Shown: piece by piece, positions 24,545 to 34,000 of the stretch
How positions within the stretch are numbered: the stretch's first letter is position 1
Layout of the letters: every line of letters starts with the position of its first letter
Assembly: GCA_047602365.1 (NCBI GenBank)
Contig: JASGHM010000001.1
Location: forward strand, 1,736,001 to 1,800,000
Length of the DNA stretch: 64,000 nucleotides
Origin: Piscinibacter sp047602365
GTDB lineage: Bacteria > Pseudomonadota > Gammaproteobacteria > Burkholderiales > Burkholderiaceae_C
Direction: 5' to 3'
Program-made: the position numbers and the translations under genes
The notes under the pieces: model-generated
Database searches by the model: none
The model's input: the letters and a program-made list of their open reading frames with translations, nothing else
Told to the model about the DNA's origin: nothing

Positions 24545-27238
24545 ATGCAACGTTCCACCCTGGCCACCACCAAGATCCAGCCGCCGCGCGCGCGCACGGC
24601 GCGTGTCGCGCGGCCGGTGCTCGACGGCGCGCTGCGCGATGCGCTGGGCCACAAGCGCCTGGTGCTGCTGGTCGCGCCGGCCGGCTTCGGCAAGACCTCG
24701 GCGCTGGCCGGGCAGATCGCCGCGCTGCCGGCGGGCACCGCGCTGGCCTGGGTCTCGCTCGACGAGGACGACGACCCGGCGCGCCTGTTCGCTGCGCTGG
24801 CCGCGGCGCTGGAGCCTTTCGACCTGCCCTGGCGCACCGCGCCGGCCGCGCTGGCCGGGCAGCTGATCGACGATGACGGCGCCGGGCTGCGCGCCACGGT
24901 CGCCGAACTGGTCAACGCGCTGGCGGCCAGCGAGGCGGCGCACGGCGTGATCGTGTTCGACGACCTGCACCGCGTGCAGTCGCCCGAGGTGCACACGCTG
25001 CTCGACGCGCTCGTCGCCGGGCTGCCGCCGCAGTGGACGGTGGTGATCTCCTCGCGCATCGCGCCGCGGCTGTCGCTGCCGCGCTGGCGCGCCGCCGACG
25101 AGCTGGCCGAGTTCACGCAGGAATCGCTGCGTTTCACGTTCGACGAAGCGCGCGCGCTGGTCGAGGCCGAGCAGCCGGCGGGCCAGGGGGCCGAACTCGC
25201 GGCGCGGCTGCCCGAACTGATGGAGCGCACGCAGGGCTGGCCGGCCGGCCTGCGCCTGTGTTTCGCCGCCTTGCGCGGGCGTGCCGGCAGCGCGCCGCTG
25301 GCCGGCAGCACGGCGCGCCCGGCGGCGGTGGACCGCAGCCTGTTCGACTACCTGGCCAGCGAGGTCATCGACGAGATGCCGATCAGCCTGCACGACTTCC
25401 TGGTGCGCAGCTCGGTGCTGCCGGTGCTGACCGCCGGCTCTGCCGCCGCGGTCACCGGCGACCAGCGCGCCGCGCAGCGCCTCGACGAGATCGAGCGCCG
25501 CGGCCTGTTCGTCACCGCGCTCGATGCCGACGAGCGCACGCTGGTGCTGCACGACCTGTTCCGCGACGCGCTGGAGGAACGCCTGCGCAAGCGTTTCCCC
25601 GACGAGCTGCCGCAGCTGCTGCAGCGTGCCGCGGCGGTCGAGACCGACGCGCTGCGGCGTGTGCTGCTGCAGCTGCGCGCCGGCGACTGGGCGGCTGCGG
25701 AGGCGGCGCTGGCGGCCATCGCCGACGAGCTGCTGCTCGAAGGCCAGGGCACCGAGGTGTCGCGCCTGGTCGCGCAGTTCCCGGCCGGCTGGCGCGAGCG
25801 CTCGACGCGGCTGCTGCGCTACGACGCGATCGCCGCCTGCATGCGCTGGCGCTGGAGCGAGATGGCGGTGCTGATGGAGGCCTCGGTCGAGGCGGCGCGG
25901 CAGGCCGGCGACGTCGACGAGCTGCACTTGTCGCAGGCGCTGCTGCTGGCGGCGTGGAACGCCAACGACCAGGTCGATCGTGCGCAGGCGCTGGCCGACG
26001 AACTGCTGGCCCAGCCGCTGGCGCCCGAGGCCGAACTGCTGGCGCTCGACGGCCAGTGCACGCTGCTGCACGACCGTGGCGACTACGTCGGCTTGCGCGA
26101 CTGCTTCGCACAGGTGCTGCAGCGCCTCGAGGCGCACGGCTCGCTGCTCAACTGGTGGGAATGTTCGCCACCGACCTCCTGGGCCGGGCTGCCCGGCATG
26201 GCGGCGCTGCTCGAGCGCTACGGGCGCGAGGCGCTGCGCCGCATCGGCGAACGCGAACTGCCGGTGCGCGCGACGCTGCATGCGCTGCAGGCGGCGTCGC
26301 TGGTCTGGGCCGGGCGCATTCCCGAGGCGCAAGCCAGTGCCGCCCAGGCCGAGGCCGATGCCCGCTGGCTGGCACGCTCCTCCGAGATCGCGGTGGCGCT
26401 GAACATCGTGCGCACCTACATCGACGCGCTGCGCGGCGACGTCGCTGCGGTGGCACGCCGGCTCGACGACCTGTTCATGCAGGAAGCCGAACACGCCTCG
26501 CCGAGCCGGCTGCGCTTCTGGCGCGCGCACGTGGCGCGCATCGCGGTGCGGGCGCTCGACCTGGCCGGCGCCGACGGTGCAGCGCTGCGCCATTGGCAGA
26601 CCTGGCATCCGGCCCACGAGGGCGACGGCCCGGGGCCGCTGGCCGCGCGGGTGGCGGCCGCCGAGGGGCGCTGGGCCGATGCCGCGGCCGCCTTCGCGGC
26701 GCTGCTGCCCGACGCCGCGCGGCTGGACCTGCTCGGCCAGGGCATCGAACTGCAGTTGCGTGGTGCGCACGCGATGCTGCGCGCCGGCCTTGCCGCCGGG
26801 GCCGCGGCGCCGCTGGCCGAGGCGTTGCAGCGGGTCATCGACAGCGGCGGCGCCGGGCATGCGCTGATGGCCGGGCCGGTGGTGCTCGCGGCGCTGGCCG
26901 CACCGGGCGCAGTGACGGCACTCGACGCCTCGCAGCGCCAGGTGCTGACGGCGCTGGCTGCGCAATCCCAGTCGCTGCGTGGTGGCGCCGTGCCGGCCGT
27001 GGCCACGGTGGTCGAGCCGGCCCCCGCGGCCGCGTCGGCGGAGACGGGCGCGGCCCTGCTCAGCGGCCGCGAACGCGAGGTGCTCGAGCGCATCGCCGCC
27101 GGCGACAGCAACAAGCTGATCGCGCGGCTGCTCGACATCAGCCCGCACACCGTCAAGCGCCACGTCGCCAACATCCTCGACAAGCTGGCCTTGCAGTCGC
27201 GCGGCCAGGCCGCTGCCTGGCTGCGTGCCAACCCCTGA
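24545..27238 (+). CDS. MalT-like LuxR-family ATP-dependent transcriptional regulator
   Basis: An 897-residue regulator. An N-terminal STAND-type NTPase (Walker A APAGFGKTS at residues 44-52; IVFDDLHRVQSPEVHTLLD as Walker B; VISSRIAPRLSLPRWRA) is followed by a long helical repeat region of tetratricopeptide-like character (about 330-800) and a C-terminal LuxR helix-turn-helix (LLSGREREVLERIAAGDSNK, DISPHTVKRHVANILDKL). By analogy with MalT it would oligomerise with ATP and an inducer bound to the repeats. The target is unknown; the Dsb-like lipoprotein gene follows by 24 bases. A CACAAT box stands nine bases before the ATG, so the leader would be very short. Confidence 0.9.
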   Translation: MQRSTLATTKIQPPRARTARVARPVLDGALRDALGHKRLVLLVAPAGFGKTSALAGQIAALPAGTALAWVSLDEDDDPARLFAALAAALEPFDLPWRTAPAALAGQLIDDDGAGLRATVAELVNALAASEAAHGVIVFDDLHRVQSPEVHTLLDALVAGLPPQWTVVISSRIAPRLSLPRWRAADELAEFTQESLRFTFDEARALVEAEQPAGQGAELAARLPELMERTQGWPAGLRLCFAALRGRAGSAPLAGSTARPAAVDRSLFDYLASEVIDEMPISLHDFLVRSSVLPVLTAGSAAAVTGDQRAAQRLDEIERRGLFVTALDADERTLVLHDLFRDALEERLRKRFPDELPQLLQRAAAVETDALRRVLLQLRAGDWAAAEAALAAIADELLLEGQGTEVSRLVAQFPAGWRERSTRLLRYDAIAACMRWRWSEMAVLMEASVEAARQAGDVDELHLSQALLLAAWNANDQVDRAQALADELLAQPLAPEAELLALDGQCTLLHDRGDYVGLRDCFAQVLQRLEAHGSLLNWWECSPPTSWAGLPGMAALLERYGREALRRIGERELPVRATLHALQAASLVWAGRIPEAQASAAQAEADARWLARSSEIAVALNIVRTYIDALRGDVAAVARRLDDLFMQEAEHASPSRLRFWRAHVARIAVRALDLAGADGAALRHWQTWHPAHEGDGPGPLAARVAAAEGRWADAAAAFAALLPDAARLDLLGQGIELQLRGAHAMLRAGLAAGAAAPLAEALQRVIDSGGAGHALMAGPVVLAALAAPGAVTALDASQRQVLTALAAQSQSLRGGAVPAVATVVEPAPAAASAETGAALLSGREREVLERIAAGDSNKLIARLLDISPHTVKRHVANILDKLALQSRGQAAAWLRANP

Positions 27239-27262
27239 CACCGAACCCCTGACGGAGAACCG

Positions 27263-27847
27263 ATGATGAACCGCCGCCCGCTGATCCTCGGCCTTGCCGC
27301 GCTGCCGCTCGCAGCGCTGGCCGCCTGCTCGAAGAACGAGGAGGCCCCGGCCGCCGAGGCGCCGGCGCGCCGCATCACGGCCATCGAGGCCTACGCGATC
27401 GCCTCGCGTGGCACCGGCTTCACGGTCGGCGCCGTGATGGCCGCGAACACTGTCTACGTGTTCTTCGACACCACCTGCCCGCATTGCGCCGAGCTGTGGA
27501 ACGCCTCGCAGCCGCTGCTGACCAAACTGAAGATCGTCTGGATGCCGGTCGGCCTGCTGCGCGCGCAGTCGGGCCCGCAGGGCGCCACCATCCTCGCCGC
27601 GCCCGACCCGGCCAAGGCGATGGCCGAGAACGAGGCCAGCGTGCTGGCGCGCGGCGGCGGCATCAGCGTACCGTCGAACCTGAGCGACGAGGTGCAGCAG
27701 AAGGTCAAGGACAACACCGGCCTGTTCCGCCAGCTCGGCGCCGAGAGCGTGCCGCTGATCGTCTACCGCAACGCGCAGACCGGCCAGCACGGCATGCACG
27801 CCGGCGCGCTGGACACCGCGACGCTGGCCTCGCTGGCCGGCGTCTGA
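27263..27847 (+). CDS. Thioredoxin-fold Dsb-like lipoprotein (DsbG/DsbC type)
   Basis: A 194-residue protein with a lipoprotein signal (LAAC, Cys22) and a thioredoxin-like domain with active site CPHC (residues 72-75) in VYVFFDTTCPHCAELW, and the cis-proline loop SVPLIVYRN near the C-terminus. The CPHC motif is the one used by DsbA; the overall pattern with VFFDTTCPHC is closer to DsbG/DsbC catalytic domains without the dimerisation domain. It probably works as a periplasmic disulfide oxidoreductase. Confidence 0.8.
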   Translation: MMNRRPLILGLAALPLAALAACSKNEEAPAAEAPARRITAIEAYAIASRGTGFTVGAVMAANTVYVFFDTTCPHCAELWNASQPLLTKLKIVWMPVGLLRAQSGPQGATILAAPDPAKAMAENEASVLARGGGISVPSNLSDEVQQKVKDNTGLFRQLGAESVPLIVYRNAQTGQHGMHAGALDTATLASLAGV

Positions 27848-27901
27848 GCCGGCGCCGGGATCGTCGGCAGGTGCGCCGACGGATTCGCCGACAATGCGCC
27901 G

Positions 27902-28153
27902 ATGAGCGACACCCAGCCTTCCCGGCCTCCCCTGCCCGACCACCTGTCGATCGACCCGCGCAGCCCGCACCACGTGGCGGCGGTGTTCGAGCACGACGTC
28001 GGCATCCGTTTCAACGGCAGCGAGCGCCAGGACGTCGAGGAGTACTGCATCAGCGAAGGCTGGATCCGGGTGCCCGCCGGCCGCACGGTCGACCGCAAGG
28101 GCAACCCGGTGATGATCAAGCTGAAGGGCCGCGTCGAGGCCTTCTACCGCTAG
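27902..28153 (+). CDS. DUF3297 family protein
   Basis: An 83-residue protein matching DUF3297: PDHLSIDPRSPHHVAAVFEHDVG, RFNGSERQDVEEYCISEGWIRV, GNPVMIKLKGRVEAFYR. The family is small, soluble and of unknown function. A GACAAT box six bases before the ATG suggests a leaderless transcript. It converges with the DUF3014 gene. Confidence 0.88.
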   Translation: MSDTQPSRPPLPDHLSIDPRSPHHVAAVFEHDVGIRFNGSERQDVEEYCISEGWIRVPAGRTVDRKGNPVMIKLKGRVEAFYR

Positions 28154-28162
28154 CGGCCGGCG

Positions 28163-29002
28163 CTAGCGCGGCGCCACGATCGCCTGGCGGAAGCCGGCCA
28201 GCCAGGCCTTCAGGCGCTGCTCGTTCGTCGCGCCCAGGCGCACCATGATCTTCTGCCCCGACGACAGCGCCTCGAGCTTCGGGTCGACGAACTCGTAGCG
28301 CACCCAGGGCCGCGTCGACGGCACCTCGCCCTTCACCTCGGTCAGCTTGACCGCCGGCGGCTGCTTCGGCTCCGGCGCCGCGAGCAGGTGGTCGATCACC
28401 TCGACCAGGCGGTCGTTGAAATGGCCCTGCGGATAGCCCAGCTCGGCGTAGGCCTGGCGGAACAACGGGTAGAGGCTGCGGTACAGCGCCGCCGCCTGCG
28501 AGGGCTCGACCGAGGCGACCAGCGCGACGAAGGGGGCGTAGCGCTTGGCGTTGTCCGGTGCGATCAGCTCGGCGTCGCCGGCAGCGACCCGCTGCAGCCG
28601 GCCGGGCGAGGGCTGCACCGGCCACAGCCGCGGCGCGGCGTGCGGGCGCGCCAGGTTGTCGATGGTGACGACGCAGCGGCGCACGAAACCGTCGGCGTTG
28701 AGGAAGGCCATCACGCCCTGCTTGCCGATCAGCCCCGCCAGCGCGGCCTGCACCACGCCATCGGACTCGTCGAGCGCCGGCAGCGGCTGCGCTGCCGAGG
28801 CGGCGGCCAGCGGCTCGATCGGGTGCCTGGGGCCGGCATCGGCCAGCGGCGCCGAGGCGGGTGGCGCTTCGGGCGCGGCAGGTGCCTCGACATAGGGTGC
28901 CGGCGCGGGCGGCTTGGCGCGGTACAGCCACCAGAGCGTTCCGCCGGCGCCGGCGATCGCGACCGCCAGCCCCGCGACCAGGGCGATGTGGCGTGCTTGC
29001 AT
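28163..29002 (-). CDS. DUF3014 family membrane-anchored protein
   Basis: A 279-residue protein with one N-terminal membrane helix (IALVAGLAVAIAGAGGTLWWLY), a Pro/Ala-rich linker to about residue 75, and a periplasmic domain matching DUF3014 (GLIGKQGVMAFLNADGFVRRCVVTIDNLA, FVALVASVEPSQAAALYRSLYPLFRQAYAELGYP, EGSxxL-like end). Function unknown. Single-gene unit; the 99-base gap upstream shows no clear promoter. Confidence 0.85.
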   Translation of the reverse strand: MQARHIALVAGLAVAIAGAGGTLWWLYRAKPPAPAPYVEAPAAPEAPPASAPLADAGPRHPIEPLAAASAAQPLPALDESDGVVQAALAGLIGKQGVMAFLNADGFVRRCVVTIDNLARPHAAPRLWPVQPSPGRLQRVAAGDAELIAPDNAKRYAPFVALVASVEPSQAAALYRSLYPLFRQAYAELGYPQGHFNDRLVEVIDHLLAAPEPKQPPAVKLTEVKGEVPSTRPWVRYEFVDPKLEALSSGQKIMVRLGATNEQRLKAWLAGFRQAIVAPR

Positions 29003-29101
29003 GCGGCCTCCGTGGATGCTTCCCTCTGAGAGGGTGGGACCGCGAGACTACGCCAGCGTTCGCCCGCAGGTGTATCCAGATCTACGGCGCCGACCTTCGC
29101 T

Positions 29102-30097
29102 TCAGTTCGGATGCGCGTCGGCCGTCTCCGGCTCCGGGCGGGCGCGCAGCGCCCACAGAACGCCGGCCACCAGCAGCACGATGCCGGCCAGCGTCTCGGG
29201 CGCCGGCCACTGGCCGCGCAGCACGAAGGCATAGGCCAGCGCAGACAGCGTCTCGAAGACGATCAGCTGGCCGGCGATGGTCGGCGGCAGGCGCTGGCTG
29301 GCCTCGTTCCAGCACAGCGTGCCCAGCCACGAGGCGAGCAGGCCGATGGCGAACATCAGCAGCAGGAAGTCGCCCGCGCGCGGGCCGAAGGGCATCACGA
29401 ACGGCGAGCCCGACAGCGCGAACCAGGCCCAGGTCAGCGCGTAGCCGAGCAGCGCCAGCGGCAGCGTCGCCAGCCCCTGCGCAGTGGCCCAGCCGCGTGG
29501 GCTGCGGTCGGGGTGGGCGCGCAGCCATTCGGCGTTGCGGATCGGGTACCAGGTCCAGCAGGCGACCGCGCCCACCGCCAGCGCGGCGCCGAGCACGTAG
29601 GCGCCGAGGTCGGCGCCGGGCTCGGCCTTCAGGCGCTCGATCTCGACATGGTTGACCAGCGCGATGCCCAGCGCGATCAACCCCAGCGACGGGGCCAATT
29701 GCCCCCAGCGCAGCGGCTGTTCGCGGCGTGTGCCGGCGCGGTGGCCGCGCAGGTTGGCGGTGATCGCGATGACCACCGGCAGCGTGCCGATGATCATCGT
29801 CGGCAGCGGCCCGCCGGCGCGCTGGATCGCGCTGGACAGGAACAGGTAGTAGACGACGTTGCCGACCAGCGCCAGGCGCAGCGCCTCGCGCCAGTCGGCG
29901 CGGGTCAGCTGGCGCAGCGTCGTGCGGTCGAACCAGGCCAGCGGCAAGGCGATCAGGCCGAAGGCGAGGTAGCGGCCGAAGGACTGCAGCGTGGCCGGGT
30001 ACTCGGGCAGCAGCAGCGGGCCGACGAAGACCAGGCCCCACATCAGGCCGGCGGCGAGGGCGAACAGGGTTCCGGTGAACAAGGGAGCGGCAAACAT
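29102..30097 (-). CDS. DMT/EamA family exporter
   Basis: A 331-residue protein with about ten hydrophobic segments arranged as two EamA-like halves (first half LFALAAGLMWGLVFVGP with VVYYLFLSSAIQRAGGPLPT; second half AALAVGAVACWTWYPIRN with LASWLGTLCWNEASQRLPPTIAGQLIVFETLSALAYAF). It belongs to the drug/metabolite transporter superfamily; the substrate cannot be read. It lies 18 bases downstream of an AraC-type regulator on the same strand, which probably controls it. Confidence 0.87.
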   Translation of the reverse strand: MFAAPLFTGTLFALAAGLMWGLVFVGPLLLPEYPATLQSFGRYLAFGLIALPLAWFDRTTLRQLTRADWREALRLALVGNVVYYLFLSSAIQRAGGPLPTMIIGTLPVVIAITANLRGHRAGTRREQPLRWGQLAPSLGLIALGIALVNHVEIERLKAEPGADLGAYVLGAALAVGAVACWTWYPIRNAEWLRAHPDRSPRGWATAQGLATLPLALLGYALTWAWFALSGSPFVMPFGPRAGDFLLLMFAIGLLASWLGTLCWNEASQRLPPTIAGQLIVFETLSALAYAFVLRGQWPAPETLAGIVLLVAGVLWALRARPEPETADAHPN

Positions 30098-30115
30098 GAT
30101 GGCCGCCAGTGTCGG

Positions 30116-30973
30116 CTAGGCGCTGCGCGGCGGTCTTGTACCGAGTTGCTGCTGGTAGCGCGCCGGCGTCACGCCGTAGCGCGCCGCGAAGGCGCGGGTC
30201 AGGTGGGCCTGGTCGGCCAGCCCGGTGGCCGCGGCCACCATCGCCGGCGCCTCGCCGGCGGCCAGCCGCCGCTTGGCCTCGAACAGGCGCAGCGCCATCA
30301 GCATCTGCTGCGGCGTCGCGTGGTAGGCGCGCTTGAACTGGCGCTGGAAGTGGAACGGGCTGAGGCCGGCCACTGCGGCCAGTTCCTCCAGCGTGATGCG
30401 CTGGTCCAGGCGCTCGCGCAGGTGCTCGACCACCGGCGTGAAGCGCGGCAGCGCCGATTCGCGTGCCGCCCGGTCGATGCGCGCCACCGGCCGCAGTTCG
30501 TCGAGCAGTTCGAGCAGCAGGCCGTCGAAGGCCAGCGGATCGTGGGCATGCCAGAGCTGGCGCAGCAGCCGGGTCATGCGGCGCGCGCGCGGTGCGTCGT
30601 GGCCCACCGCCTCGGCGAACCACCAGCCGCGCTCACCGGTCAGCTGCTCCAGCACGTCGGCGTCGATGTAGGCCATGCGGTAGCGCCAGCCGGCGGCCGT
30701 CTCGGCGCGGCCGGTGTGCAACTCGTCGGGGTTCATCAGCACCAGCGTGTCCGCCGGTGCAAGATGCTCCTCGCCGCGGTAGCGGAAGCGCTCGACGCCG
30801 GCCTCTATCGCGCCCAGACCGAAGGCCTCGTGGGTGTGCGGCTCGAACGAGTGGCGCACGATGTGCGCGCGGTACAGCTCGACGCCCGGACGGTGTGCGG
30901 GGCGCTTGAACTCGGCGGCGTCGAGCGGGTGCTCGAAGGTGTCGGGGACGGCTTGCATGGCGGCGCCGCGCAT
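30116..30973 (-). CDS. AraC-family transcriptional regulator
   Basis: A 285-residue regulator with an N-terminal cupin-like ligand domain (HTHEAFGLGAIEAGVERFRYRGEEHLAPADTLVLMNPDELH) and a C-terminal AraC double HTH (ITLEELAAVAGLSPFHFQRQFKRAYHATPQQML, AAATGLADQAHLTRAFAARYGVTPARYQ). An alternative ATG at 30958 cannot be excluded since neither has a clear ribosome-binding site. The pair with a DMT exporter downstream is typical of regulators that switch on export of a small metabolite. Confidence 0.88.
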   Translation of the reverse strand: MRGAAMQAVPDTFEHPLDAAEFKRPAHRPGVELYRAHIVRHSFEPHTHEAFGLGAIEAGVERFRYRGEEHLAPADTLVLMNPDELHTGRAETAAGWRYRMAYIDADVLEQLTGERGWWFAEAVGHDAPRARRMTRLLRQLWHAHDPLAFDGLLLELLDELRPVARIDRAARESALPRFTPVVEHLRERLDQRITLEELAAVAGLSPFHFQRQFKRAYHATPQQMLMALRLFEAKRRLAAGEAPAMVAAATGLADQAHLTRAFAARYGVTPARYQQQLGTRPPRSA

Positions 30974-31000
30974 TGTGCGCCGTGCGCCGCCCGGCGCCGA

Positions 31001-34000
31001 TCAGCCGAGGAAGGGCCGCTCCGAGGCGAACAGCAGCCGGCGCGCGCCGTCGCGCCAGGCCGGCGGCGCCTTGTCGCCGAGCAGCATCGCGCCCATGGCC
31101 CAGGCCTGGCCGCGCAGTTCCGGCGGCAGGCCGTCGAGCAGGCGCTCGGCCCGCTCGGCCGGCTCGCCGCGGCGCAGCGCGTCGGCGAAAGCCAGCAGCA
31201 ACTCGCCGTGCTGCGGCGAGGCGCGCCGTGCGGCCTCGGCCAGCGGGGCGGCGTCCTGACCGGCACGCTGCGCCAGCGCGAGCGCCGACCAGACCGTGCC
31301 TTCGTCCAGCCCCTTGTCGACCGGCAGCGCGAGCGCACGCGCCACCAGTGCCGGGCTGGCGCCGTTCGACGCCGCGGCCAGGCGCAGCAGGCGGGCCAGC
31401 GTCTGCGGCCGGTTCTGCGCCAGCGTCACAGCGGCGTCGAGGCGTCCGCCAGCCAGCTCCGCATAGGCCTTCAGTGCCGGTGCCTCGAGGCCCTGGCCGC
31501 TCTCCAGCGCGAGCGCCTGGCGCAGCGCGGGCGAGGTCTTGACGAGCTCGTTCATCGCGGCCGCGTCGGCCTGGCCGGTCATGCGGCGCATGCGGGCGAT
31601 GTCCAGCGCCAGCGCATTGGCCAGTGCCGGCAGCTTGCGCCGCGCGATCTCCGAGGCAGCGATCGCCTGCGGCCATTGCGCGCTGCCGCCGGCGACGTAG
31701 CCGGCCGCGTAGGCATACCAGCCATGGTCGGGGTGGCGCACGAAGCCGTCGACGAAGGCGCGGTCCTTGTCGGCGCCCTCGGGCAGGCAGCGCGTCGCGA
31801 TGTACGCGAGGTTGGCGTTGTCCGGCGCGGCCGCGGCGCGGGCCTGGTCGCGCTGGCAGATCGCCGCATGCTCGGCCTCGCCGGCGCTGTCCTGTGTCAT
31901 GCGCAGCAGCAGCACGTCGTCGGGCGACTCGGCCAGGCGCGTCTTCAGCAGCGTGGCGAAGCCCGGCGTGTCCTTGGCGGCCCACAGCCACTCGGCGAGG
32001 TGGGGCGAGCCGGTCGCATCCCAGCGTGCATGCAGCGTCGCGATACGCCGCCCTTCGGCCGGGTCGGCCAGCATGCCGAGTTGCTCGCCGGGCGAAGCGT
32101 CGGCCAGCGCCGAGAGCACCGAGCGGGTGGCGCCGCCGCCTTTGGTGCTGACGCTGGCGGGCGGTTCGACGAACACCACGCTGGCCGAGCTGCTGGTCCA
32201 GCGCGGCGCGCCGAGCGGCCGCTCGGGCTGCGGGCTGGCGTTGCCGTAGGTCGCCGTCCATTCGACCAGCGGCGCGACGCCGGCGATGTTGTAGATGAAC
32301 TGGCCGAAGCTGCCGCTGGCCTCGGCGTCGAAGCTCTCGATGAGCTGGCCGTCGAGGCCGCGCGCTTCGAGGTGCACGCTCTTGTCGGCGTCGATCTCGC
32401 GGGTCCAGTGGCCGTAGGGCGACAGCGTCACCGTCGGGTGCGAACCGACCTTCACGGTGACGGCACGCGCCAGGCCGTTGTAGACGGTGATGCTGGCGCT
32501 GCCCACCGAACCGCCGAGGCCGAGCACCGTGGCGACGATGCCGCCGGCGACCAGCACCCGCGCCGTCGCCGGCAGCCAGCCGTCGGCCAGCTGGAAGCGC
32601 GCCCACCAGTCGAGCTGCGTCTGCCGCTTGCGTTCGCCGCCGGGGCGCAGCGTCGCGTAGCCCGCCGGCACCACGCTGGCCACCGGCACGGCCGGCAGCT
32701 CGGCACCCTGCTGCACATGCGCGGCCACGGCGGCCTCGTGCACCAGCAGCAGTTCCAGCGCATGCGAGCGCAGCATGGCGCAGGCGCCAGCGGTGTGGTC
32801 GACCCAGCTGTCGACGGCATTGAGCCAGTCCGACACCGTCTCCGCCGCCACGCCGGGCAGCTTCAGCTCGCCCAGCGCCTCGGCCCAGCTGGCCGCACCG
32901 AGGCGGCGCAGCAGCTCTTCGTCGAGCTTCACGCCGGCGGCCTGGTCGTAGACCCGGGCCATCGCCTCGCGCAGCGCATTGCCGTCGGCGACGATGCGCG
33001 CGATGCCCTTCTTGTTGACCTTGCGTGTCGCCGTCGTCACGTTGACGGTGTTGATCAGCAGGCCCTGCAGGTCGCGCAGGTCGTCCTCGGTGTGGTCGGC
33101 GAAGTGCAGCACGGCCAGCAGGCCGGCCAGGTACTCGGCCTGGCCCCCGCCGGCGCGCTTGGCGGCGGCCAGGTGCAGGCTGCGGCACTGCATGTCGTGC
33201 GCCTGCAGGCGCTGCGTCACCTCGGCCAGCTCGCGCTCGACCTGGCGGATCGCCACTGGCAGCGCAGCCCGCTTGAGCGTGCGGCCGCGGTGGCGGATCA
33301 CGCCGCCCGGTGCCTGCACCGTGCCGAGCTGCAGCCCGGCGAGCTGCGCCTTTTCCTTCTCGAGGGTGCGCAGGCGCTCCATGTCGGTGGTCAGCGACTC
33401 GGGGTAGAGCGCCGCGAACGCCGCCGCGTCGGGCGCGGGCACCTTGCCGTACAGCGCGCTGGGCTCGCTCACGTGGCGCACGATCGAGCGGCCGAAGTAG
33501 ACGCCGCGGTAGCGGCTGTCGAAGCAGGCGCGCTGGAACTGCCGGCCCAGTTCGCCGAGCGCATCGTCGTGCGGCGTCGCGCCTTCGGGTGTCTGGCCGA
33601 GCAGGCGCGCCGTCACCGATGCGCGCAGCGCCGGGGCGTCGGCGAACAGCGCCCAGGCCGGCCGCTCGTCGATCGGCGCGGCGATGTAGTGGCGCTTGGC
33701 GTTGGCCTCACGCTCGTGGTTGAGCGGGTGGGTCAGCCACATCTGCGGCGGCTGGGCGAGTTCGGCGCGGAACACGCGGTGCATCGCCGGGTCGCTGGGC
33801 GCCGGCCGCGGCGTGCGGCCATAGGCCGGGTCGCCGAGCAGGCGCCCCATGTGCTCGACGATCTGCGTCTGGATCTCGAACAGGTCGGGCACCAGCCGGC
33901 CCTTGGCCTTCTCGGCGAGCACGAAGCCGGCGGCGCGGTTCCAGGCGTCGTCGGCGGCATCGAGCTTGTGCAGCGCGTGGATCAGTGCGTCGCTGCCGGT